Shown: positions 22,486 through 30,699 of the stretch, in pieces
How the letters are laid out: every line of letters begins with the position of its first letter
Position numbering within the stretch: position 1 is the first letter of the stretch
Source of the DNA: Halopseudomonas xinjiangensis
Lineage (GTDB): Bacteria > Pseudomonadota > Gammaproteobacteria > Pseudomonadales > Pseudomonadaceae
Direction of reading: 5' to 3'
Assembly (NCBI RefSeq): GCF_900104945.1
Contig: NZ_LT629736.1
Location: 1,178,001-1,242,000 of the forward strand
Length of the DNA: 64,000 bases
Position numbers and translations under genes: made by a program
The notes under the pieces: generated by a model
The model's input: only the letters and a program-made list of their open reading frames with translations
Databases searched by the model: none
What the model was told of the DNA's origin: nothing

Positions 22486-24409
22486 GTTCGCCGGAGCGAT
22501 CCGACTCGGGCTGACGCCCTTGTCACGTCCGCTGCCGATGACTCCGGTGGAATGGGCAGATGCTGATGACGGTTTCTACCTGTCCAGCGAGTCGAGCTAC
22601 CAGGAAGGCAAGTGGGAGACCCTGCCGTTTCAGGTCGCCATTCTGAACTCGATGGGCAACGACGAGATCCGCACTGTCAACGTGATCAAGTCTGCCCGGG
22701 TCGGTTACTCGAAGATGCTGCTCGCGGCATCGGCCTACCAGATCGAACACAAGCGCCGGAACATCCTGTTGCTGCTGCCAACCGATGGCGCCGCGCAAGG
22801 GTTCATGAAGGCGCACGTCGAGACCATGATCCGCGACGTGCCGAGCATCTACGCTCTGGCGCCGTGGTACGGCAAGAAGCACCGGGACAACACGCTCGAC
22901 ACCAAGCGCTTCTCACACTCGAAGCAGCTCTGGTGCCTGGGCGGCGCCGCGGCGAAGAACTACCGCGAGAAGTCCGTCGACACCATCATCTACGACGAGC
23001 TGGCTGCATTCGAGCCGGACGTGGAGAAAGAGGGGAGTCCGACCTTCCTAGGTGACAAGCGCATCGAAGGCTCGACCTTTCCGAAGTCGATCCGGGGCAG
23101 CACGCCAAAGATCAAAGGCACCTGCCAGATCGAGGCCGCCGCCAGCGAGTCTCCGCATTTCTTGCGACTGCACATTCCCTGTCCGCACTGCCGGGTAGAG
23201 CAGTACCTGAAGTGGGGCGGGAAGGATTGCAGCTTCGGCATCAAGTGGGATGCCGACCGGCCGCAGGATGCCTGGTATGTGTGTGAGGCGAACGGCTGCG
23301 TAGTCCAGCAGCACGAAATGCAGGATCAGCACGCCGCGGGCCGCTGGGTTTGCGAGAAAACCGGCATCTGGACCCGTGACGGCATCGACTTTTTCGACTC
23401 CGAAGACGAGCCGATACCCACGCCCGAATCACTGACCTACCACGTGTGGACGGCCTACAGCCCGTTCACCACCTGGGGGCGCATCGTTCTGGACTTCTAC
23501 AAAGCCAAGGACGACATCAGCAAGCTCAAGACCTTTACAAACACCACGCTCGGCGAGACCTGGGAAGAAGACCGGGGCGAGAAAGTCGAGTGGGAAATGC
23601 TCTACGGCCGGCGCGAAGTCTACCCGCAAGTGCCCACCCGCGCGGTGGTGCTGGTAGGCGGAATCGATACGCAGGATGACCGGTATGAAGGTCGCGTCTG
23701 GGCGTTCGCACCAGGTGAGGAAAGCTGGCTCGTTGATCGCTGGATTCTCAACGGTGACCCGGCCAGCGACGAATTGCGGCGCAAGGTCGGGCTCAAGGTT
23801 CACGAGCTGTACACCCGGGCGGACGGCGTACCGATGAAAGTCGAGCGCTGGTGCTGGGACTCCGGCGGCCACTACACCGATGAGGTGTACGCAGAGAGTC
23901 GCAAGCATGGCGTGCACTGGGTGATCCCGATCAAGGGCGCCAACGTGTACGACAAGCCGATCGCCAGCTTCCCGCGCAAGCGCAACAAGGACCGGGTTTA
24001 CCTGACCGAAGTCGGTACCGACAACGCCAAGGAACTGATCTACAGCCGCCTCCGGTTGCAGCCGCTGCCGAACGAGGCAGTGCCTGGCTGCGTACACCTG
24101 CCTGCCAATGACGAGATCTGCGGCGAGGACGAGCTCAAGCAGCTCACCGCCGAGACCAAGCGCCTGAAGATCGAGAAGGGCCGGCGCGTGTATCGGTGGG
24201 ATGCCGGCGGGCGCAGGAACGAAGCGCTCGACTGCTTCGTGTATGCGCTGGCTGCCCTGCGCATCAGCCAGCAGCGCTACGGGCTGGACCTCGACGCGCT
24301 GGTTGAAGCAGTGCCGGCCGCGGCGGCCGAGCCAACACCTACACCCAAGCAAGCGGCCCCGGCAGCGGGGAGCTGGCTGCAAATTGACTCCGGAAGCTCC
24401 TGGCTATGA
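22457..24409 (+). CDS. terminase large subunit (lambda gpA family)
   Basis: 650 residues. The packaging ATPase shows a Walker-A-like KSARVGYSK (78-86), Walker B IIYDELAAFE (about 175) and a zinc-finger-like CPHCRVEQYLKWGG. The C-terminal nuclease domain holds the conserved acidic residues around VLVGGIDTQDDRYEGRVWAF and WDAGGRRNEALDCFVYALAAL. It cuts concatemeric DNA and drives packaging. The gpA family implies cos-type packaging with cohesive ends. Confidence 0.93.
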   Translation: MSISTPQIHEFAGAIRLGLTPLSRPLPMTPVEWADADDGFYLSSESSYQEGKWETLPFQVAILNSMGNDEIRTVNVIKSARVGYSKMLLAASAYQIEHKRRNILLLLPTDGAAQGFMKAHVETMIRDVPSIYALAPWYGKKHRDNTLDTKRFSHSKQLWCLGGAAAKNYREKSVDTIIYDELAAFEPDVEKEGSPTFLGDKRIEGSTFPKSIRGSTPKIKGTCQIEAAASESPHFLRLHIPCPHCRVEQYLKWGGKDCSFGIKWDADRPQDAWYVCEANGCVVQQHEMQDQHAAGRWVCEKTGIWTRDGIDFFDSEDEPIPTPESLTYHVWTAYSPFTTWGRIVLDFYKAKDDISKLKTFTNTTLGETWEEDRGEKVEWEMLYGRREVYPQVPTRAVVLVGGIDTQDDRYEGRVWAFAPGEESWLVDRWILNGDPASDELRRKVGLKVHELYTRADGVPMKVERWCWDSGGHYTDEVYAESRKHGVHWVIPIKGANVYDKPIASFPRKRNKDRVYLTEVGTDNAKELIYSRLRLQPLPNEAVPGCVHLPANDEICGEDELKQLTAETKRLKIEKGRRVYRWDAGGRRNEALDCFVYALAALRISQQRYGLDLDALVEAVPAAAAEPTPTPKQAAPAAGSWLQIDSGSSWL

Positions 24410-24612
24410 CGATCGCTACCGACATGCTCGACAAGTACATCGAGGCCGAAGTGGCCGTGCTCGAAGGGCGCACCGTCACCTTCGGTGGTCGCACCCTGAG
24501 CATGGCCGACCTGAACCAGATCCGCGAAGGGCGCCAGGAGTGGGAGCGCCGCGTGCAGGCTGAGAGCACCAAAGGCCGCAGCAGCGGGCCGGCGCTGGCG
24601 AGGTTCGACTGA
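24406..24612 (+). CDS. gpW-like head-tail joining protein
   Basis: 68 residues: MLDKYIEAEVAVLEGRTVTFGGRTLSMADLNQIREGRQEWERRV has the length and pattern of lambda gpW, which plugs the portal before tail attachment. It overlaps terL by 4 bp and abuts the portal gene. Confidence 0.85.
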   Translation: MTIATDMLDKYIEAEVAVLEGRTVTFGGRTLSMADLNQIREGRQEWERRVQAESTKGRSSGPALARFD

Positions 24613-26141
24613 TGAACATCATCGACCGATTGATTGCGCCGTTCGCCCCGGGCGCGGTTGCTCAGCGCCTGGCCGCGCGGCGCTTGATTCAGGCTTACGA
24701 AGCCGCCAAACCCAGCCGCACCCACAAGGCCAAGGGCGAGCCGCACAGCGCTGACCTCGCCATCAGCCTCGCTGGCAAGTCGCTGCGCGAGCAGGCCCGC
24801 TGGCTGGACGAGAATCATGACCTGGTCACCGGTCTGTTCGACCGACTGGAGGAGCGGGTCGTGGGTGGCGCAGGCATTGGCGTCGAGCCGCTGCCGCTGA
24901 CTCTCGACGGCGAGGTCCATCTGGAATTCGCCGCTCAGATCAAATCGGCATGGGCTGAATGGTCGCTGCGGCCCGAGACATCGGGCGAGCTCAGCCGCCC
25001 GCAGATGGAACGGCTCGTGTGCCGCACCTGGCTGCGCGATGGCGAGGCCCTTGCGCAGAAGCTACGCGGTCGCGTGGCCAACTACGAATACAAGACCAGC
25101 ATCCCGTTCGCGCTGGAGCTGCTGGAACCCGACTACCTGCCGCTCGAGTACAACGATCCGAGCCGCGGCATTTTGCAAGGCGTCGAGCGCGACGCATGGC
25201 GTCGTGTGCGCCGGTACCACCTGCACAAGTCTCACCCCGGCGACATGCAGGGTTACTACCAGGACACCAAGCCGGTCGAGGCTGACCGCATCATTCACAT
25301 CGCGTATCGCAAGCGCCTTCGCCAGAACCGCGGCGTGCCGCTGCTGCACGCCGTGCTGATTCGCCTGGCCGAGATCAAGGATTACGAAGAGTCCGAGCGC
25401 GTCGCCGCGCGCATCAGTGCCGCGCTGGCCATGTACATCAAGAAGGGCGTGCCGGACCTGTACACCGCGCCGAAGGACGGCGCCGAGCGCCGCAGCTTCT
25501 CGATTGCCCCCGGCATGATCTTCGACGGCCTGGAGCCGGGCGAAGACGTCGGCATGATCAACAGCAACCGCCCGAACCCGTTCCTCGAAGGTTTCCGCAA
25601 CGGCCAGCTTCGCGCCGTGGCGGCGGGTACACGCAGTGCGTACTCCACCGTTGCGCGCAGCTACGACGGCACCTATAGCGCGCAGCGCCAGGAGTTGGTC
25701 GAGTCGCAGTTGGGGTACGACCAGCTGCAGCATGACTTCGTCGACTACTGGTGCCGCCCGGTCTACCGCGAATGGCTAAGCATGGCGATCGCCTCCCGCG
25801 AGATCGTCGTTCCTGGTGACGTGGACCCGCTCACCGCATACGCCGCCGTTTACCAAGGACCGGTGATGCCGTGGATCAACCCGGTGCACGAAGCCAATGC
25901 CTGGGAGACGTTGGTCGAGGCTGGCTTCTCCGACGAGGCGGAAGTCGCTCGTGCCCGTGGCCGCAACCCGCAGGAGCTCAAGCGCTCCCGCGCCGCTGAG
26001 ATCAAGACGAACCGGGAGCAGGGGCTGGTGTTCAGCTCCGACGCCTATCACCAGTACTACAGCAAACAGGAGGCGCCCAATGCGCAACCACAGGATGGCG
26101 GTGCTGCTGGCACCGATGGGAGCCCTGACGGCGACGAATAA
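24612..26141 (+). CDS. portal protein (lambda gpB family)
   Basis: 509 residues. It forms the dodecameric ring at the capsid vertex. Motifs such as WLDENHDLVTGLFDRLEERVVG, HIAYRKRLRQNRGVPLLHAVLIRLAEIKDYEESERVAARI and AGTRSAYSTVARSYDGTYSAQRQELVES are typical of the lambda portal family. Its 3' end overlaps the protease-capsid gene by 62 bp. Confidence 0.92.
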   Translation: MNIIDRLIAPFAPGAVAQRLAARRLIQAYEAAKPSRTHKAKGEPHSADLAISLAGKSLREQARWLDENHDLVTGLFDRLEERVVGGAGIGVEPLPLTLDGEVHLEFAAQIKSAWAEWSLRPETSGELSRPQMERLVCRTWLRDGEALAQKLRGRVANYEYKTSIPFALELLEPDYLPLEYNDPSRGILQGVERDAWRRVRRYHLHKSHPGDMQGYYQDTKPVEADRIIHIAYRKRLRQNRGVPLLHAVLIRLAEIKDYEESERVAARISAALAMYIKKGVPDLYTAPKDGAERRSFSIAPGMIFDGLEPGEDVGMINSNRPNPFLEGFRNGQLRAVAAGTRSAYSTVARSYDGTYSAQRQELVESQLGYDQLQHDFVDYWCRPVYREWLSMAIASREIVVPGDVDPLTAYAAVYQGPVMPWINPVHEANAWETLVEAGFSDEAEVARARGRNPQELKRSRAAEIKTNREQGLVFSSDAYHQYYSKQEAPNAQPQDGGAAGTDGSPDGDE

Positions 26142-28134
26142 GCCTGAGCAGAGCTGGTACACGATTCACGCACTGGCACGCGGCCAGGCCGAGGTGCTGC
26201 TGTACGACGAGATCGGCGCATGGGGCATTTCAGCCCAGCAGTTCGCGCGCGACCTCAAGGCAATGGGCGACCTGTCGTTGATCAGCCTGCGGATCCACTC
26301 GCCTGGCGGCGACGTGTTCGAAGGCACCGCAATCTACAACCTGCTCAAGCATCACCCGGCCCGGGTCGAGGCGCATATCGATGGGCTGGCCGCGTCGATG
26401 GCCTCTGTCATCGCTATGGCGGCCGACACCATCTACATGCCCGAGAACGCCATGATGATGGTGCACAAACCTTGGGGCATTCAGGGCGGCGACGCCGACG
26501 ACATGCGCCGTTATGCCGAATTGCTGGACAAGGTCGAGGGCACGCTGGTGCAGGCCTACGTCAGCAAGACCGGGCAATCAGAAGAAGACATCAAGGCCTT
26601 GCTCAAGGGCGAGACCTGGATGACTGGCCGCGAGGCCGTAGAGGCCGGCTTTGCCGACCAACTCACCGAGCCGCTCGCAGCTGCAGCTCAGCTCAAATCA
26701 AAACGCATGCAGGAGTTTGACCACATGCCCGAAGCACTGAAAGCCCTGATGCAGCCGCGCGCGCAAGGTCCCCAAGCGCCCGTTACTGCTGAACCGATCG
26801 CGACCGCTCCGGTTGCTGCCACTCAACCCCCGGCACAGCCTGCCGTATCCGAGGCGGACATCCGCGCTCAGATGCAGGCCCGGGAAGAAGCGCGCCGCGC
26901 TGGCATTCGTGCTGCGTTCGGTGGCTTCAGCGAAGGCCACTCGGCACTGCTCAACGAGTGCCTGCTGGACATGAACGTCACCGCCGAGCAAGCCAAGGAC
27001 AAGCTCCTGGCCAAGCTGGGCGAGTCCACCACGCCGAGCGCCGCGGCTACCAATCCGAACGTCATCATCCACGCCGGCAACGGCAACCTAGTTGGCGACT
27101 CGGTACGCAACGCTGTCGAGTCTCGCGTGGGGCTGGTCGCGGTTGAGTCCGGTAACTATTTCGCAGGCATGAGCCTGATGGAGCTGGCTCGCGCTTCCCT
27201 GAGTCATCGCGGCGTCGGCATCGCCGGCATGGACCGTAACGGCATCGTGGGTATGGCGTTCACTCACAGCTCGAGCGACTTCGGCACGCTGCTGGCAGAC
27301 GTAGCCCGCAAGTCGATGCTCAAGGGTTTGGAAGAGGCGGGCGAGACCTTCCAGCAATGGACAGGGAAGGGCACGCTGACCGACTTCCGTCCGGCTCAGC
27401 GCGTTGACCTGACCAGCTTTCCCAATCTGGACAAGGTTGCCGAGGGCGCCGAGTACAAGTACGGCACCGTGGGCGATCGCGGCGAGCAGATCATGCTGGC
27501 CACCTACGGCAAGCTGTTCAGCATCACCCGCCAGGCCGTGATCAACGACGACCTGTCCGCCATGACCCGCGTACCGCAGATGATGGGCCGCGCTGCCATT
27601 CGCACTGTTGCGGATCTGGTGTACGCGGTGCTCACCAGCAACCCGGCCATGTCCGACGGCAAGGCGCTGTTCCACAACGACCACAAGAACCAGCTCGCCG
27701 CCGGTTCGCTGTCGGTCGGCCGTATCGACGAGGCCAAGAGCGCGATGCGTCTGCAGAAGGACGGGAAAGCCGCCCTGAACATTCGCCCGGCTTACCTGCT
27801 CACGCCGGTGGCGCTGGAGTCGACTGCCAAGGCGCTGCTCGCTGCCGAGTTCGATCCGGCTCTGGCTGATGCTCGCGTGCCGAACCCGATCCGCGGACTG
27901 GTTGAGGTGATCTCCGATCCGCGTCTCGACGACGCATCGAAGACCACCAGCTACATGACCGCCAGTGCATCCATGTACGACACCATCGAGGTTGCGTATC
28001 TGGATGGCAACGACCGTCCGTACCTAGAGCAGCAGCAGGGTTTCACCGTCGACGGCGCGGCCTTCAAGGTCCGCATCGACGCCGGTGTGGCGCCGCTGTC
28101 CTGGCGCACCATGGTCAAGCTGGCCGGCAACTAA
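26080..28134 (+). CDS. ClpP-like prohead protease / major capsid protein fusion
   Basis: 684 residues from the ATG at 26080 (ACAGGAGGCGCCCA upstream), inside the portal gene. The N-terminal 210 residues are a ClpP/SppA-type serine protease: SLRIHSPGGDVFEGTAIYNLL, the Ser nucleophile in DGLAASMASVIA, and His in MMMVHKPWG. After a Pro/Ala linker and a scaffold-like helical part (about 265-320), the rest is an HK97-fold capsid protein (GDSVRNAVESRVGLVAVESGNYFAGMSLMELARA ... KALFHNDHKN ... ASMYDTIEVAYLDGNDRPYLEQQQGFTVDGAAFKVRIDAG). The protease must release the capsid domain during assembly. Fusions like this are known in several siphophages. Confidence 0.9.
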   Translation: MRNHRMAVLLAPMGALTATNKPEQSWYTIHALARGQAEVLLYDEIGAWGISAQQFARDLKAMGDLSLISLRIHSPGGDVFEGTAIYNLLKHHPARVEAHIDGLAASMASVIAMAADTIYMPENAMMMVHKPWGIQGGDADDMRRYAELLDKVEGTLVQAYVSKTGQSEEDIKALLKGETWMTGREAVEAGFADQLTEPLAAAAQLKSKRMQEFDHMPEALKALMQPRAQGPQAPVTAEPIATAPVAATQPPAQPAVSEADIRAQMQAREEARRAGIRAAFGGFSEGHSALLNECLLDMNVTAEQAKDKLLAKLGESTTPSAAATNPNVIIHAGNGNLVGDSVRNAVESRVGLVAVESGNYFAGMSLMELARASLSHRGVGIAGMDRNGIVGMAFTHSSSDFGTLLADVARKSMLKGLEEAGETFQQWTGKGTLTDFRPAQRVDLTSFPNLDKVAEGAEYKYGTVGDRGEQIMLATYGKLFSITRQAVINDDLSAMTRVPQMMGRAAIRTVADLVYAVLTSNPAMSDGKALFHNDHKNQLAAGSLSVGRIDEAKSAMRLQKDGKAALNIRPAYLLTPVALESTAKALLAAEFDPALADARVPNPIRGLVEVISDPRLDDASKTTSYMTASASMYDTIEVAYLDGNDRPYLEQQQGFTVDGAAFKVRIDAGVAPLSWRTMVKLAGN

Positions 28135-28145
28135 GGCCCGCAACG

Positions 28146-28171
28146 CCCCGCCTCGGCGGGGTTTCTTTTTC
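28146..28171 (+). terminator. hairpin terminator after the capsid gene
   Basis: CCCCGCC-TC-GGCGGGG followed by TTTCTTTTT. It probably lowers expression of distal genes relative to capsid. Confidence 0.75.
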
Positions 28172-28191
28172 GCCAATCGGAGAACGATCTC

Positions 28192-28506
28192 ATGGCTAAG
28201 AATTACGTTCAGGACGGCCGCGTGCTGTCCTTCACCGCCCCTGCGGGCGGCGTGGTATCGGGTGGGCTGTATGCCATCGGCGCGCTGGTTGTCGTCGCGG
28301 CTTCCACTGCGGCAGAAGGTGAGCCCTTTGAAGGGCACACCGGCGGCGTATGGAACGTGCCGGCTGCTGCGGGCCTCACTGCCGGCGCGGCGGTTGGTTT
28401 GCTGGATGGCGAAGTGGTCGCGGCTGCTACGGCTGAGGCTGTTGCCTGCGGCAAGCTCGCCACCGCAACCGCTAGCGGCACTGCTGACCTGCTGTTGATC
28501 AACTGA
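28192..28506 (+). CDS. DUF2190 capsid decoration protein
   Basis: 104 residues. NYVQDGRVLSFTAPAGGVVSGGLYAIGALVVVAA and FEGHTGGVWNVP are characteristic of the DUF2190/gpD-like cement proteins that trimerise on expanded capsids. It lies directly behind the capsid gene. Confidence 0.82.
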   Translation: MAKNYVQDGRVLSFTAPAGGVVSGGLYAIGALVVVAASTAAEGEPFEGHTGGVWNVPAAAGLTAGAAVGLLDGEVVAAATAEAVACGKLATATASGTADLLLIN

Positions 28507-28823
28507 TGAGCAGCAGGTTCAGTCGGGCGGTGGGGCGCCTGAACAGCGTGGCCGCTGCCCGGCTGGCCGATGCGCTGGGCAGCTATCAGCACCAGTCCAT
28601 TCTCGTCAGCAACATCCCGCTCCAGATCGATCGCGGTGTCAGCCTGGAAGGCGCCGAAGGCGTGTTTCGAGCCAGCACCGTGGCGATCACCTGGCCTGTG
28701 TCGAGTCTTGGGGCGGTGGACCGTGGCGGCCTTTTCATCCTCGACGGCGAGCGCTTCATCGTCGAGGACGAAATCGCCAACGACGGGCAGTGGATCACTG
28801 CAGCCTGCATGGAGCAGCGATGA
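28506..28823 (+). CDS. head-tail joining protein (gpFII-like)
   Basis: 105 residues. IPLQIDRGVSLEGAEGVFRASTVAITWPVSS and GGLFILDGERFIVEDEIANDGQWIT fit the beta-barrel head-tail connector in the equivalent lambda position. It overlaps the next gene by 4 bp. Confidence 0.65.
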   Translation: MSSRFSRAVGRLNSVAAARLADALGSYQHQSILVSNIPLQIDRGVSLEGAEGVFRASTVAITWPVSSLGAVDRGGLFILDGERFIVEDEIANDGQWITAACMEQR

Positions 28824-29281
28824 ACATTCTGTCCGAGGCGCGTAAGGCGCTGATTGCCAGGCTAGAGATGATCACCGTAGCAAACGGGTACCGGACTGAC
28901 GCCGGCACCAACGTGCGCTCCGGCTGGTTAAACGAAGTGCTGGCTTCAAGCAAAACGGCCCTTCCGTTGATCGTCGTCAGCAAGGCGAAAGGTTTGGACC
29001 CGGAGCCGGGCGCGGGGGTGATCAAGACGTTCTGCGGCTTCAACATCATCGGCGCCGTGCAGGCGGGCGTCGACGATTACGAGGATGCGCTGGACGACCT
29101 CGAGCTAGATATCCTGCGCTGTGTGGGGCCTGTCATCGGCGCCCACATTCGCTGGGCCCCGCCGGGCGTGTGCGGTCTTTCTCTCGGCCCGGCGGAGCAA
29201 TTCCCGCCTGGCGCTGGCGAGCCTGCCGCAAGCGTACTGGTACCCGTTTATTTGCACGCAGTGGTCAGGACTGAAACCTGA
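28820..29281 (+). CDS. tail terminator-like protein (gpU position)
   Basis: 153 residues from the ATG at 28820. ILSEARKALIARLEMITVANGYRTDAGTNVRSGWLNEVL, then PLIVVSKAKGLD...GVIKTFCGFNIIGAVQAGVDDYEDALDDLELDILRCV, follows the alpha/beta layout of tail terminator proteins that cap the tail tube. Confidence 0.65.
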   Translation: MNILSEARKALIARLEMITVANGYRTDAGTNVRSGWLNEVLASSKTALPLIVVSKAKGLDPEPGAGVIKTFCGFNIIGAVQAGVDDYEDALDDLELDILRCVGPVIGAHIRWAPPGVCGLSLGPAEQFPPGAGEPAASVLVPVYLHAVVRTET

Positions 29282-29290
29282 CCGACACGA

Positions 29291-29316
29291 AGCCCGCACC
29301 TGCGGGTTCTTTTTTT
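29291..29316 (+). terminator. intra-operon hairpin terminator
   Basis: AGCCCGCA-CC-TGCGGGTT followed by CTTTTTTT. Confidence 0.75.
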
Positions 29317-29333
29317 GCTAGAGGAAACCCACC

Positions 29334-30068
29334 ATGGATTCACGCGGCGCCTTCATCGGCAGCGGCAAGATTTACCTTGCCGACATCGCCACCCCGGAAA
29401 AGCTGATCTACATCGGCAACTGCTCCTCGCTCACGTACGAGGCCGAGCCGCAGGAAATCACGCTTCCCGATTACTCCACGCCTGGCGGCGGTACCGACGC
29501 GAGCATCAACCGCATCGTGGCCGTGAACATTGCCTATACCGCTCACCACTTCAACAAGGCAAACATTGCCCGGGCGCTGTATGCCACTGTCACTGACAAG
29601 GCGGCCGGCACTGTCGAAGGGGAGGCTCACACCGCCTACAAAGGCGCGCTGGTGAAAACCGCGTTCCCGAGCCCGTCCACGGTCGTGGTCAAGAATCAGG
29701 CGGGCGATACCACCTACGAGCTCGACACCGACTACATCGTCAACGAGGCGGGTATCGAGATCGTTGAAGGCGGCAACATCGCTGACGCTGCGGCCATCAC
29801 CATCGATTACGCCTACCCACCGCACGCAGACATCCAGGCGCTGACCGCCAGCAACAAGAAATTCCGCATGGTGTTCAAGGGCTTGAACGAGGCGCGCACC
29901 GGTAAGCCGCAGATCATCGAGGTGTACAAGATCAGCCACAGTCCGTCGAGCCTGGGCGTGATCGGGGACAGTTTCGGCGAGATGCCCTTCAGTGGCAAAG
30001 CAGAGAAGGACGCGACCAAGATCGGTACCGGCCTGAGCCAGTACATGCAGATTCAGGACGTGGACTGA
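29334..30068 (+). CDS. major tail tube protein
   Basis: 244 residues. AFIGSGKIYLADIATPEKLIYIGNCSSLTYEAEPQEITLPDYSTPGGGTDASINRI is typical of siphophage tail tube proteins. The central VVVKNQAGDTTYELDTDYIVNEAGIEIVEGGNI segment is a tube beta-domain insertion. Flanking hairpin terminators suggest its expression level is set separately. Confidence 0.82.
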   Translation: MDSRGAFIGSGKIYLADIATPEKLIYIGNCSSLTYEAEPQEITLPDYSTPGGGTDASINRIVAVNIAYTAHHFNKANIARALYATVTDKAAGTVEGEAHTAYKGALVKTAFPSPSTVVVKNQAGDTTYELDTDYIVNEAGIEIVEGGNIADAAAITIDYAYPPHADIQALTASNKKFRMVFKGLNEARTGKPQIIEVYKISHSPSSLGVIGDSFGEMPFSGKAEKDATKIGTGLSQYMQIQDVD

Positions 30069-30116
30069 GAGATAGCGCGCTGCTACATCTGATTCCGGGC
30101 GATGACCGGAACACTG

Positions 30117-30138
30117 AAACCCGCTCCGGCGGGTTTTT
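30117..30138 (+). terminator. hairpin terminator after the tail tube gene
   Basis: AAACCCGC-TCCG-GCGGGTTT followed by TTT. Confidence 0.8.
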
Positions 30139-30157
30139 TACGCCTGGAGATTGGCAC

Positions 30158-30517
30158 ATGTCACACAAGGTTTTGTTTCCCGAACGCCAGTTCGTGGATG
30201 TCGCTGGCCGAAAGGTAGAGGTGAAGCCGGTGCGCTTTCGCGACTTCGAGCGGTTCGGCAGGGCTGCGGGCAACGCGATCGCCATGGCAGCCAGCCAGAC
30301 CACCGAACAGCTGTACGTGTACGCGACCAAATCCGGCGTGCTGCTTGATGTGCTTGGCCCGGCAACCAGCCTTTCGAAATGGCGGATCCGGCGGCTGCCT
30401 GCCGTCGTGGTGGTGCAGCTGATGTTCGAGGTGATCCGTGTGAACAAGGGTTTTTTCGAGCAAGCCCTGGTCAGCGCGGCAAGTGTGCTGGCTGGGGCCG
30501 AGTCGTCCAGCGACTGA
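30158..30517 (+). CDS. tail assembly chaperone (gpG-like)
   Basis: 119 residues (FPERQFVDVAGRKVEVKPVRFRDFERFGRAAGNAIAMAA). As in lambda G, it lies between the tail tube and tape measure genes and contains a slippery sequence near its end (30448-30454) that would produce a longer G-T fusion. Confidence 0.75.
   Translation: MSHKVLFPERQFVDVAGRKVEVKPVRFRDFERFGRAAGNAIAMAASQTTEQLYVYATKSGVLLDVLGPATSLSKWRIRRLPAVVVVQLMFEVIRVNKGFFEQALVSAASVLAGAESSSD
30448..30454 (+). promoter_or_regulatory. probable -1 ribosomal frameshift site
   Basis: GGGTTTT in the phase G-GGT-TTT of the gpG-like frame, the X-XXY-YYZ form. The -1 frame is open from here to 30699 and encodes the T-like domain. Confidence 0.65.
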
Positions 30518-30699
30518 TTGCCCACGGGCACCGCTGGCAGGACGTTCAGGATTACACCCTCGACCAGATCGAGCTTTTCGCCGCCGAGTCCGGCGTCGAC
30601 GACCGTGAGCGGCTCCGCGACATGATGGTTGCTGCGCGCGCGGCTCAATCCAAGAAAGAAGACTTTCAAAAGCTGATGAGGCAACTCGATGACAACTAA
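30448..30699 (+). CDS. T-like domain of the tail chaperone, expressed by -1 frameshift
   Basis: This frame has no ATG, GTG or TTG between the slippery site and its conserved part (GRVVQRLIAHGHRWQDVQDYTLDQIELFAAESGVDD, then RERLRDMMVAARAAQSKKEDFQKLMRQLDDN). Translation must therefore come from frameshifting. In lambda the T domain recruits tail tube subunits onto the tape measure. It overlaps the tape-measure start by 11 bp. Confidence 0.65.
   Translation, partial: GFFRASPGQRGKCAGWGRVVQRLIAHGHRWQDVQDYTLDQIELFAAESGVDDRERLRDMMVAARAAQSKKEDFQKLMRQLDDN

Noticed and set aside
23429-24382. 317-residue leftward open frame inside the terminase large subunit
   Set aside because: Antisense shadow of a well-conserved gene; composition is typical of reverse-frame translation.
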